Assembly: GCA_016213625.1 (NCBI GenBank)
Contig: JACQZZ010000050.1
Coordinates: 1-36,177 of the forward strand
DNA: 36,177 nucleotides
Direction of reading: 5' to 3'
Source: Actinomycetota bacterium
GTDB taxonomy: Bacteria > Actinomycetota > Acidimicrobiia > Acidimicrobiales > Ilumatobacteraceae
The notes under the pieces: generated by a model
Told to the model about the DNA's origin: nothing
Database searches by the model: none
Seen by the model: only the letters and a program-made list of their open reading frames with translations
Position numbers and translations under genes: made by a program
Part shown: positions 24,946-32,314 of the stretch, piece by piece
Numbering within the stretch: the stretch's first letter is position 1
Layout: every line of letters starts with the position of its first letter

Positions 24946-26648
24946 AGCGCTCCCCCGGCGTGTGGCGCCTCGCGTGGCGCGTCTCGCAACACCGACCCGG
25001 CGCGTTCTGGCTGGGCTGGTTCCTGTTCATCCTCTTCTTCTCGTTCCCCGTCCTCAACGGATGGTTCATGGGTCGCGGTTTCGCCGCACTCGAACGGGGC
25101 GACACCTCGCTCGTCTACTGGTATGCGGGCGCCGCCTTCGTGGTCGACATGCTGCGCATGTGCTGCATCCACTGGGGCGCCCTGGTGTGGACGCAGGCGT
25201 GGGTGCACATGCAGTCGTTCCTGCGCGCCAACCTGCTGGCAGCGCAGCTGTCGAGCGGTGGACCCGAGGCCGGCCAGCCCGTGGGTTCGGCAGGCGAGGC
25301 CATCACCCACTTCCGCGACGACGTGGAGGACGTGACGATGTTCATCGACGGCCTCATCGACGTCAGCGCGGGCACCGTGTTCACCGTGCTCGCTGGGTTC
25401 GTGCTGGGCAGCATGGACACCGGCGCCGCAGGAATCCTGCTGCTGCCGTTGGCTGCCGTGGCCATCGGGACGCGCACGCTCGATCACCGCATCAAGCGCT
25501 ACCGGGCGGCCGATCGCGAAGCAGCAGCCGCGGTCAGCGGCTTCGTCGGCGACGTGATGGCCGCCGCGACCACGGTGAAGGTCAACGACGCGTCGGAACC
25601 GGCGCTCGCCCACCTGCATGCACTCGTGGATCGTCGCCGGCACACCGCCGTCCGCGACCGGGTGCTCGACGACGGCGTGCAGGCGTTCGCCCAGGGTGCT
25701 GCCGACGTGGGACTCGGCCTGGTGCTGCTCACCTCCGCCGGTCCGATGGCGTCGGGGGCCTTCGGTGTGGGCGAACTCGCGGTGTTCACCGCCTACCTCG
25801 GCTGGCTGAGCTTCCTGCCACGCATGGTGGGTCGCGTGCTGGCCCGCCGCAAGCAGGCAGGCGTGGCGTTCGAGCGCATGCGCGGTCTGGTGGCCGACGC
25901 CGACGTGCGCAACGTGGTGAACGAACGTGATCTGCCGATCGCCAAGGGCGAGCTGAACCATCGCCTCGCCCCCGATCGCCCCCGCCGCGCACCACTCGAT
26001 CAGCTCGAGGTGGTCCACTTCTCGGCCCGGTACGCGAGCGGGGCAGGCGTCAACGACGTGTCCTTCTCCCTGCGCCGAGGCAGCTTCACGGTCATCACCG
26101 GACCCATCGGTGCCGGCAAGACCACCCTGCTGCGCGCCCTCCTCGGCCTCGCCCACGACGCCGAGGTGGAGGGCGAGGTGCGCTGGAACGGGCACGTGCT
26201 CGGCGATCGCGCCGCCTTCCTCGTTCCGCCGAACGCGGCGTTCCTGCCGCAGGTGCCCCAGCTCATCAGCGACTCCGTGGCCGACAACATCGCGCTCGGA
26301 GAGGTGCCGGTGGAATCGCTGGAGCTGGCGCTCGAACTGGCGGCCGTACGCGAGGACATCGACGAGATGCCCGACGGCACGCGCACCCTCATCGGCCCAC
26401 GCGGACTCCGGCTGTCGGGCGGTCAGCGCCAGCGAGTCGCCACCGCGCGAGCGCTGGTCCACTCCCCCGAGTTGGTGGTGCTCGACGACCTGTCGAGTGC
26501 GCTCGACGTGGAGACCGAACTGCAGCTGTGGACCAACCTCGCCGACGCGGGCATGACCGTGCTCGCGGTGAGCCACCGCGCCGTCGCGTTCGAGCGCGCC
26601 GATCAGGTACTGCGCCTGGACGGCGGACGCATGGAGCACCGGGGATGA
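24942..26648 (+). CDS. ABC exporter half-transporter, non-catalytic-site subunit
   Basis: Second half of the exporter, 568 residues. The membrane domain (about 1-320) is followed by an ATPase with Walker A GPIGAGKTT (387-395), Q-loop LPQVPQL, a perfect signature LSGGQRQR (491-498), Walker B LVVLDD (511-516) with Asp516 where the catalytic Glu should be, and His545 in the H-loop. Paired with the upstream protein this gives one consensus site (Walker of the first, LSGGQ of this one) and one degenerate site (Walker of this one, LSAGE of the first), the pattern of heterodimeric exporters such as TM287/288 or BmrCD. ATGA overlap implies equal synthesis. Confidence 0.92.
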   Translation: MKRSPGVWRLAWRVSQHRPGAFWLGWFLFILFFSFPVLNGWFMGRGFAALERGDTSLVYWYAGAAFVVDMLRMCCIHWGALVWTQAWVHMQSFLRANLLAAQLSSGGPEAGQPVGSAGEAITHFRDDVEDVTMFIDGLIDVSAGTVFTVLAGFVLGSMDTGAAGILLLPLAAVAIGTRTLDHRIKRYRAADREAAAAVSGFVGDVMAAATTVKVNDASEPALAHLHALVDRRRHTAVRDRVLDDGVQAFAQGAADVGLGLVLLTSAGPMASGAFGVGELAVFTAYLGWLSFLPRMVGRVLARRKQAGVAFERMRGLVADADVRNVVNERDLPIAKGELNHRLAPDRPRRAPLDQLEVVHFSARYASGAGVNDVSFSLRRGSFTVITGPIGAGKTTLLRALLGLAHDAEVEGEVRWNGHVLGDRAAFLVPPNAAFLPQVPQLISDSVADNIALGEVPVESLELALELAAVREDIDEMPDGTRTLIGPRGLRLSGGQRQRVATARALVHSPELVVLDDLSSALDVETELQLWTNLADAGMTVLAVSHRAVAFERADQVLRLDGGRMEHRG

Positions 26649-26676
26649 CCGCCGTCGACCGTGACAGGATCGCGGC

Positions 26677-27051
26677 GTGATCCGACTGGGAACCATCGTG
26701 CTCGGCGCCGACGACGTGGATCGTGCCGTGGCGTTCTGGTCGGCGGTGCTCGGCTACGACATCGTCCGGTTCGCGGACTCGGAGAACGGCTTCACCATCC
26801 TGCGGCCGCCATCGGGCGAGGGGACGCGGGTGGCGGTGCAACGAGCCGAGGCTCCGGTGCAGGAGCACCCGCGGGTCCACCTCGACCTGGTGGTCGACGA
26901 CGCTGACGAACAGGCCGCTGAGGTCCGTCGCCTCGTCGGGCTCGGGGCCGCGCGCGTCGAATGGGACTCGTATCCCGACGACCCCGACTTCGTGGTGCTG
27001 GCCGACCCGGAGGGCAATCGCTTCTGTGTGGTCGACGCGTCGCACGGCTGA
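26677..27051 (+). CDS. VOC-superfamily (glyoxalase-like) protein
   Basis: The 124-residue product has two beta-alpha-beta-beta-beta modules: LGTIVLGADDVDRAVAFWSAVLGYDIV (4-30) and HLDLVVDDADEQAAEVRRLVGLGA, ending in the typical DFVVLADPEGNRFCVVD. VOC proteins range from dioxygenases and glyoxalases to antibiotic-binding proteins; function is open. A His and a Glu sit near the usual metal positions but cannot be assigned by eye. The GTG start at 26677 lies 28 bases after the ABC stop with AGGA upstream, so it may be the third gene of that operon. Confidence 0.88.
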   Translation: MIRLGTIVLGADDVDRAVAFWSAVLGYDIVRFADSENGFTILRPPSGEGTRVAVQRAEAPVQEHPRVHLDLVVDDADEQAAEVRRLVGLGAARVEWDSYPDDPDFVVLADPEGNRFCVVDASHG

Positions 27052-27158
27052 CACGCCTCACCACTGACGAGCGGAGCCGCCAGCGGGAAGAGTCCATCCT
27101 CAGTACGACCGGTGGTCACCCCGCCCCCGACTGTCGTTCACCTTGACGATTCACACTG

Positions 27159-27178
27159 CTTTCGTCACTCGACGAAAG
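27159..27178 (+). promoter_or_regulatory. Perfect palindrome overlapping the phoX ribosome-binding site
   Basis: CTTTCGTC (27159-27166), spacer ACTC, GACGAAAG (27171-27178). The right arm contains the start of the AAAGGA ribosome-binding site (27175-27180), so an RNA hairpin would hide it; alternatively it is an operator for a dimeric repressor. A TTGACG box lies at 27143-27148. Confidence 0.6.
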
Positions 27179-27185
27179 GAAATCC

Positions 27186-28475
27186 ATGACCAAGCGTCTC
27201 ATCGCCGGAATGGTCTGCGCCGGCTCCATCGCCGGCCTCGCTGCCCTCACCACCACTGCGGTCTCCGCCGGCGACGGCCCGATGCCGTTCTCGCCGCTCA
27301 TGTCATCGGCATACGGCGTGCCCTACGACGACACTGCTCCGTGGGTGATTCCTGCCGGCTACCGCCAGTACGACGTGTCCAACGAGGCCGACCTCGACAT
27401 CTACGCAGGCTCCGACTGGAACGACATGAACACGGTGAACGAGACCGGTCGCCAGGCAGGTCGCTACCTGTACCGCACCCACGAGGTGCGCGGCGCGGCC
27501 AACGCGTCGAACGGGGCCGTGAGCGTGGTGGACCTGAAGACCGGTGAGGCGAAGGTGCTCGTGCAGCGCATCGATTGGGACGCACTCGACGGCATCCGCT
27601 GGACGCCGTGGGGCACCATTCTCTTCGCCGAAGAGACCGACGGCGGCAAGCTCTACGAGATCACCCTCGACAAGAAGGATCCGATGGTCGCCACGTCGGT
27701 GACCGAGCACCTCGCACTCGGCGTGATGGCCCACGAGGGCATCGAGATCGACGACAAGGGCAACGTGTACGTCATCGACGAGTTCCGCGGCGGCGCCATC
27801 TACAAGTTCGTGCCCGATCACCGCGGCGACCTGTCCAGCGGCGACCTCTACGCCCTCAGCGTGGCCGATGGTGGCAGTGGGCTCGACGTCGGCCAGGGCA
27901 CCTGGGTGCTGCTGGACCGCACGGCCGTCGCCACCGATGCCCGCGCCGCGGTGGCCGCGGCCAACGCGGCCGGCGCCGGCATCGCCACGTTCCAGCGTCC
28001 GGAGGACGTCGAGGCCATCGGCAAGGTGCTGTACGTCGCCGTGACCGAGTCGGAGCCGCAGGAGCAGGCGGCGGGTGCAGCCAGCGGAGACGGCCGTGTG
28101 GTGGCCATCGACCTGCGCACGATGAAGGTGAGCAACTTCGTCAAGGGCGGGGTGAACGTGGAGCGCGAGCGCACGAACGTCACCCCCAAGGTGACCGGCC
28201 TGAAGAACCCGGACAACCTCGCCGAAGGCCCCGACGGCCGGCTGTGGATCGTGGAGGACAACGCCAACTCCGACATCTGGGTGGCCGAGAAGGACCGCAA
28301 CCGCGATGGCGTCGCCGATGCCGTGAACCTGTTCGCCTCACTCACCGACGTGCCCGCAGAAGGCACCGGCATCTACTTCGGCAAGGACCCGCACACGCTG
28401 TTCGTGAACGTGCAGCACTCGGGCACCAACCGTGACCGCACGATGGCGATCACCAATCGCGAGATCGAGGACTGA
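27186..28475 (+). CDS. PhoX-like (DUF839) secreted protein
   Basis: Probable exported phosphatase-like beta-propeller of the PhoX family, known for calcium- and iron-dependent alkaline phosphatases. The 429-residue product has an N-terminal signal (1-28, MTKRLIAGMVCAGSIAGLAA then cleavage near VSAGDG). The propeller signatures are RPEDVEAIGKVLYVAVTE, KNPDNLAEGPDGRLWIVEDN and EGTGIYFGKDPHTLFVNVQH. No twin-arginine motif is visible, unlike many PhoX proteins, so Sec export is more likely. The start is fixed by AAAGGA five bases upstream. A strong hairpin terminator follows. True phosphatase activity is not proven by sequence; the calcium-binding acidic residues look largely present. Confidence 0.85.
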   Translation: MTKRLIAGMVCAGSIAGLAALTTTAVSAGDGPMPFSPLMSSAYGVPYDDTAPWVIPAGYRQYDVSNEADLDIYAGSDWNDMNTVNETGRQAGRYLYRTHEVRGAANASNGAVSVVDLKTGEAKVLVQRIDWDALDGIRWTPWGTILFAEETDGGKLYEITLDKKDPMVATSVTEHLALGVMAHEGIEIDDKGNVYVIDEFRGGAIYKFVPDHRGDLSSGDLYALSVADGGSGLDVGQGTWVLLDRTAVATDARAAVAAANAAGAGIATFQRPEDVEAIGKVLYVAVTESEPQEQAAGAASGDGRVVAIDLRTMKVSNFVKGGVNVERERTNVTPKVTGLKNPDNLAEGPDGRLWIVEDNANSDIWVAEKDRNRDGVADAVNLFASLTDVPAEGTGIYFGKDPHTLFVNVQHSGTNRDRTMAITNREIED

Positions 28476-28512
28476 CCGCTCTCCCCCGACGCAGTCGACG
28501 ATCCAACGCGCG

Positions 28513-28543
28513 CGAACCCGCCCGACCCCTCAGGGCGGGTTCG
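28513..28543. terminator. Bidirectional terminator between phoX-like gene and CNMP gene
   Basis: Perfect 11-base arms CGAACCCGCCC (28513-28523) and GGGCGGGTTCG (28533-28543) with a 9-base loop lie between convergent genes. TTCGTTCG follows on the + strand, so the U-tract is weak. Confidence 0.75.
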
Positions 28544-28561
28544 TTCGCGTCCGGGACTCGA

Positions 28562-28918
28562 TCAGCCGCCCGTGTTCGCGCGACGCAGGCGGGCGGCCAT
28601 CAGTTCCATCACCAGCAGCGCGAACGTGGGGTGCTCCTGCACCAGGTACACGAACCGCTTGCGGTCGACCGGAACGATGGTGCTATCGACCGCGGCCGTG
28701 GCCGTGGCGCTGCGCGGCGACTGGTCGATGAGCGCCATCTCGCCCACGATCTGCCCGGGCCCGACCTCGTCGACCACACGACCGTCGACGCTGAGGTGCA
28801 GGGCGCCCTCGGTGACCGCGTACATCACGTCGCCGGTGTCGCCCTCGCGGAAGAGCACCTCACCAGCGGCGACGGTGCGGAGGTCGGGTGAGTTGCGGAA
28901 CATGTTGATCTCGGCCAT
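28562..28918 (-). CDS. Stand-alone cyclic nucleotide-binding domain protein
   Basis: The 118-residue product is a single CRP-type cNMP-binding fold: LRTVAAGEVLFREGDTGDVMYAVTEGALHLSV (13-44), the phosphate-binding cassette GEMALIDQSPRSATATA (59-75) with Glu60 and Arg69, and a C-terminal helix. No DNA-binding helix-turn-helix, kinase or channel domain follows, so it must act through a partner or as a small sensor. The Glu/Arg pair typical of real cyclic nucleotide binders is kept. It is convergent with the phoX-like gene; no operon partner is evident. Confidence 0.88.
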   Translation of the reverse strand: MAEINMFRNSPDLRTVAAGEVLFREGDTGDVMYAVTEGALHLSVDGRVVDEVGPGQIVGEMALIDQSPRSATATAAVDSTIVPVDRKRFVYLVQEHPTFALLVMELMAARLRRANTGG

Positions 28919-28993
28919 ACCCGCCAGTATCGGGTGAGGCCGGCTCAGGGACGGAGCGTGTCGCCGAATGTTCGCGCTTCGTCCACCGACCGT

Positions 28994-29488
28994 TCACCCG
29001 ACCGGCCAGGTGTGAATGGTGGAATACCGCGCGCCCTCGGCCTCGAGGCGGCTCTGCACCAATGCGATCTCGTGGACGTCGAACTCGGCCTGCACGAATG
29101 CACCCAACGCACGCGGCATGTCGGCGTTCGGCTTCAGTCGGGCGAGCGTGACGTGGCCGACGAATCGACGGCGAGCCGGCTGACCGATGTTCGCCGTCGC
29201 GTCGCGCACGGCGTCGGCCAAGTGGTCGAGACCGTGCGCCGGCACCACCAGCGCGCGGTCCGACAACACGTCGACCCCTGGACCCAACTGCACCGTCGCT
29301 GACGGCAACACCACGTCGTCGACCGCGGCGATCACCACGTCGGGGTTCGCCTCGCCGAGGAACCGCAACGTGATGTGCCAGTTCTCGGGTGGCACGAACC
29401 GCACGCCGCGCTGGTCCTTGCGCGGCAACATGGCGAGTTCCTCCACTGCCTCCTCGGTGGGCCAGACGGCGATGAACAAGCGGGGCAC
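28994..29488 (-). CDS. thpR: RNA 2',3'-cyclic phosphodiesterase (LigT/ThpR)
   Basis: 2H-phosphoesterase that opens 2',3'-cyclic phosphates to 2'-phosphates. The two HxTL motifs that give the superfamily its name are both present (WHITLRFLG, GHVTLARLK). The product has 164 residues from GTG 29488, which gives MPRLFIAVWP as in the family; a TTG at 29500 would add four residues. Neither has a clear Shine-Dalgarno. It is divergent from pyrR with a shared 89-base gap that holds the pyr promoter and leader. Confidence 0.9.
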   Translation of the reverse strand: MPRLFIAVWPTEEAVEELAMLPRKDQRGVRFVPPENWHITLRFLGEANPDVVIAAVDDVVLPSATVQLGPGVDVLSDRALVVPAHGLDHLADAVRDATANIGQPARRRFVGHVTLARLKPNADMPRALGAFVQAEFDVHEIALVQSRLEAEGARYSTIHTWPVG

Positions 29489-29520
29489 GGACCCATTCAA
29501 GCGGGGACGAAACGGCGCGT

Positions 29521-29526
29521 TAGCAT
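29521..29526 (+). promoter_or_regulatory. Candidate -10 box of the pyr operon
   Basis: TAGCAT lies 17 bases before the PyrR hairpin and would start the message around 29533. A -35 match is poor (TTCAAG at 29496-29501, 19 bases away), so only the -10 is proposed. Confidence 0.4.
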
Positions 29527-29542
29527 CCGTGTCGAACGTGAA

Positions 29543-29562
29543 ATGAGTCCTGTGAGGCTCAT
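29543..29562 (+). promoter_or_regulatory. PyrR-binding RNA hairpin
   Basis: ATGAG and CTCAT arms enclose the loop TCCTGTGAGG. Bases 29546-29559 read AGTCCTGTGAGGCT, a full match to the known PyrR-binding consensus ARUCCNGNGAGGYU. The ribosome-binding site AAAGGA of pyrR (29568-29573) starts five bases later and no terminator is present, so UMP-bound PyrR would block translation of pyrR, as proposed for mycobacteria. Confidence 0.88.
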
Positions 29563-29581
29563 ACGTGAAAGGAAGCCATGA
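29543..29581 (+). CDS. Possible 12-codon leader peptide upstream of pyrR
   Basis: An ATG that is the first base triplet of the PyrR hairpin opens the frame MSPVRLIRERKP, ending in a TGA that overlaps the pyrR start as ATGA. No Shine-Dalgarno precedes it. The overlap style equals that of other gene junctions here, but translation is unproven. Confidence 0.3.
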   Translation: MSPVRLIRERKP

Positions 29582-30087
29582 CGCACCGCACCGTGCTCAG
29601 TGCCGACGACGTCCGTCGGGCACTCACCCGTATCGCTCACGAGATCGTCGAGCGCAACCACGGCGTCGAGGAGGTGGTGCTGGTGGGCCTGCAACGCGGT
29701 GGCGTGTGGGTGGCCGATGCACTGGGCGACGTCCTGCGCGGCATCGACGCCGAGCATCCCGTGCCCATCGGTTCACTCGACGTCAGCTTCCATCGCGACG
29801 ACGTCCGCCTGCGACCCATCGTGCCGGGCAGCGTCACCGACATCCCAGTCTCGCTCGACGGCACCACGGTGGTGCTGTGCGACGACGTGCTGTTCACCGG
29901 CCGTACCGTACGCGCCGCGCTCGAAGCGCTGAACGAGTACGGGCGACCGCGAGCGGTGCAGTTGGCCGTCATCGTGGATCGCGGCCACCGCGAGCTGCCC
30001 ATCCGACCCGACTACGTGGGCAAGAACCTGCCCACCGCCCGCGACGAGGACGTGCGGGCCACGGTGGAAGGGGTGACCATCCGATGA
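29578..30087 (+). CDS. pyrR: Bifunctional PyrR: pyr mRNA-binding regulator / uracil phosphoribosyltransferase
   Basis: Senses UMP and binds pyr leader RNA; many PyrRs also have weak uracil phosphoribosyltransferase activity. The 169-residue type I PRTase fold has VVLVGLQRGGVWVADAL (33-49), the DVSFHRDD loop (68-75) and the PRPP-binding loop VVLCDDVLFTGRTVRAAL (98-115). The basic residues expected for RNA binding are present in part. ATG 29578 has AAAGGA (29568-29573). Its own leader carries the consensus PyrR site, so it should autoregulate. Its stop overlaps pyrB as ATGA. Confidence 0.96.
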   Translation: MTHRTVLSADDVRRALTRIAHEIVERNHGVEEVVLVGLQRGGVWVADALGDVLRGIDAEHPVPIGSLDVSFHRDDVRLRPIVPGSVTDIPVSLDGTTVVLCDDVLFTGRTVRAALEALNEYGRPRAVQLAVIVDRGHRELPIRPDYVGKNLPTARDEDVRATVEGVTIR

Positions 30088-31028
30088 AGCACCTGCTCTC
30101 CGTCGAAGACCTCACGGCCGACGACATCCACCGTCTGCTGGAACTCACCGACCACATGGTGGAGGTGAGCAGCCGACCGATTCCCAAGGTGCCCGCCCTG
30201 CGCGGCAAGAACGTGGTGAGCCTGTTCTTCGAGGACTCCACCCGCACTCGCACCAGCTTCGACACCGCCGCCAAGCGGCTCAGCGCCGACACGATGAACT
30301 TCGCCGTGTCGAGCAGCAGCGTGAACAAGGGCGAGAGCCTGCGCGACACCATCGAGACCATCAGCGCGATGGGGGTCGACGCATTCGTCGTGCGCCACAA
30401 GAGCAGCGGCGCCCCGCAGATGATCACCCGTTGGACCAACGCGTGCATCGTGAACGCGGGCGATGGTTGGCACCAGCACCCCACGCAGGCGTTGCTCGAC
30501 TGCTACACGATCCGCACGAACCTCAACCGACGCGATGGCTTCGACGGGTTGCGCATCGCCATCGTCGGCGACATCAAGCACAGTCGCGTGGCGCGCAGCG
30601 ACGTGCAGGCGTTCACCCGGCTCGGCGCGCACGTCACGCTGGTGGCACCGCCGACGCTGTTGCCACCGTCGCTCGACGGGTGGCCGGTGGAGGTGAGCCA
30701 CGACCTCGACTCGCTCCTTGCCGACCTCGACGTGCTGTACCTGCTGCGCGTGCAGCGCGAGCGGATGGACGACGCGCTCCTCCCCTCGCTCGAGGAGTAC
30801 TCGGCGCTCTACGGGCTCACCCCGACGCGCGCAGCTCGCCTCGCCCCGCACGCCCTCGTCATGCATCCCGGCCCGATGAACCGTGGCGTCGAGATGGTGG
30901 TGGACCCCTCCGAGCTCCCCGGCTCGGTCATCCTGCAACAGGTCACGAACGGCGTCGCCGTGCGCATGGCCGTGCTCTTCACCCTGCTCGGCTCGGGCAG
31001 TGCGGCCTCGATCGGAGAATCAGCATGA
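30084..31028 (+). CDS. pyrB: Aspartate carbamoyltransferase catalytic chain
   Basis: Condenses carbamoyl phosphate with aspartate, the first committed step of pyrimidine synthesis. The 314-residue product has the carbamoyl-phosphate loop FFEDSTRTRTSF (about 49-60), the mobile-loop NKGESLRDT, the active-site HPTQALLD and HPGPMNRG near the C-terminus. No regulatory chain (pyrI) follows, so it is probably the unregulated trimer type common in actinobacteria. ATGA overlaps on both sides couple it to pyrR and pyrC. Confidence 0.97.
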   Translation: MKHLLSVEDLTADDIHRLLELTDHMVEVSSRPIPKVPALRGKNVVSLFFEDSTRTRTSFDTAAKRLSADTMNFAVSSSSVNKGESLRDTIETISAMGVDAFVVRHKSSGAPQMITRWTNACIVNAGDGWHQHPTQALLDCYTIRTNLNRRDGFDGLRIAIVGDIKHSRVARSDVQAFTRLGAHVTLVAPPTLLPPSLDGWPVEVSHDLDSLLADLDVLYLLRVQRERMDDALLPSLEEYSALYGLTPTRAARLAPHALVMHPGPMNRGVEMVVDPSELPGSVILQQVTNGVAVRMAVLFTLLGSGSAASIGESA

Positions 31029-32314
31029 CCCGGCTCGTCATCACCGGCGGCACCATCATCGACCAGCGCGGCGAACGACGTGGTGACGTGGCCGTCGAGG
31101 ACGGTCGCATCGTGGAGGTCGGCGTTGACACCACGGCAGCGCTCACCGGCGACCGCACGCTCGACGCGACCGGCTGCATCGTGAGCCCGGGCTTCGTCGA
31201 CCTGCACGTGCACCTGCGCGAGCCGGGCAAGGAGGAAGCCGAGACCATCGAGACCGGCAGCCGCGCCGCCGCGCTCGGCGGGTTCACGGCCGTGGTCGCG
31301 ATGCCGAACACCGATCCGGCGCAGGACAGCGTGGCCGTGGTGGAGTTCGTGCGCCAGCAGGGCGAGCGCGCCGGGCTGTGCGAGGTGCTGCCCAGTGGCT
31401 GCATCACCGTCGGGCGCAATGGCGATCACCTCGCGCCCTACGGCGAGCTCAGCGCCGCGGGAGTACACCTGTTCACCGACGACGGCAACGGCGTGCAGGA
31501 CGCACAGCTGATGCGCCGCGCGCTGGAGTACGCCAAGCCCCTCGGCATCGTGCTCGCCCAACACTGCGAGGTCAGCTCGCTCACCAAGGGTGCCGTGATG
31601 CACGAGGGTTCGTGCTGCAGCCGCCTCGGCCTTCCGGGATGGCCCGCACTCGCCGAGGAACTGATGCTGTTCCGCGACATCGAGCTCGTCCGCCTCACCG
31701 GCGTACCGATGCACTTCCTGCACCTCAGCACGGCTCGCAGCGTGGAGCTGGTGCGCCAGGCCAAGGCCGAGGGATTGCCGGTCACCGCCGAAGCGACGCC
31801 GCATCACTTCACACTCACCGACGAGATGCTGGAGAGCTATGACGCGGTGTACAAGGTGAACCCGCCATTGCGCACGTCGGACGACATCGCCGCACTGAAG
31901 GCCGGTCTGGCCGACGGCACCATCGACGCGATCGCCACCGACCACGCACCGCACGCGCCGCACACGAAGGAGGCGCCGCTCGATCAGGCGCCTCCGGGGA
32001 TGCTCGGCCTCGAGACAGCACTCGCCCTGGCGGTGACCGAACTCGACCTCCCGATGCAGCGAGTGCTCGCGCTGTTGAGCTGGAACCCGGCCGCCATCGC
32101 CGGCGTGGCCGACCGGCACGGTCGACCGTTGGAGGCGGGCGAACCGGCGAACCTGTGCGTGTTCGACCCGACCGCCGAGTGGACCGTGGTGCCGGCCAAC
32201 CTGGCGAGCAAGAGCCGCAACACGCCCTACGCGGGCCGCACGCTACGCGGCAAGGTCCGTCACACCGTGTTCGCCGGCGACGCGGTCGTCGAGGGTGGCG
32301 TCGCCCTGCGCTGA
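31025..32314 (+). CDS. pyrC: Dihydroorotase, class I
   Basis: Zinc amidohydrolase closing carbamoyl aspartate to dihydroorotate. The 429-residue product has HVHLREPG (61-68, zinc ligands His61 and His63), a GGFTAVVAMPNTDP stretch, later metal His residues in AQHCEV and HFLHLS, and ATDHAPH with the catalytic Asp near residue 305. ATG 31025 overlaps the pyrB stop. Its last 72 bases overlap the 3-prime end of the convergent membrane-protein gene, so no downstream pyr gene such as carA follows here. Confidence 0.96.
   Translation: MTRLVITGGTIIDQRGERRGDVAVEDGRIVEVGVDTTAALTGDRTLDATGCIVSPGFVDLHVHLREPGKEEAETIETGSRAAALGGFTAVVAMPNTDPAQDSVAVVEFVRQQGERAGLCEVLPSGCITVGRNGDHLAPYGELSAAGVHLFTDDGNGVQDAQLMRRALEYAKPLGIVLAQHCEVSSLTKGAVMHEGSCCSRLGLPGWPALAEELMLFRDIELVRLTGVPMHFLHLSTARSVELVRQAKAEGLPVTAEATPHHFTLTDEMLESYDAVYKVNPPLRTSDDIAALKAGLADGTIDAIATDHAPHAPHTKEAPLDQAPPGMLGLETALALAVTELDLPMQRVLALLSWNPAAIAGVADRHGRPLEAGEPANLCVFDPTAEWTVVPANLASKSRNTPYAGRTLRGKVRHTVFAGDAVVEGGVALR

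Noticed and set aside
24219..26696. An 825-codon open frame on the minus strand opposite the second ABC gene
   Set aside because: Shadow of the ABC gene, with low-complexity composition and no motif; the + strand carries Walker and signature motifs.
29536..29570. Direct repeat ACGTGAAA on both sides of the PyrR hairpin
   Set aside because: Only eight bases and two copies; may be chance in a short leader. Noted but no role proposed.
29565..30083. Open frame joining upstream sequence to pyrB
   Set aside because: Reads pyrR in the wrong frame; pyrB starts at 30084 where family similarity begins.
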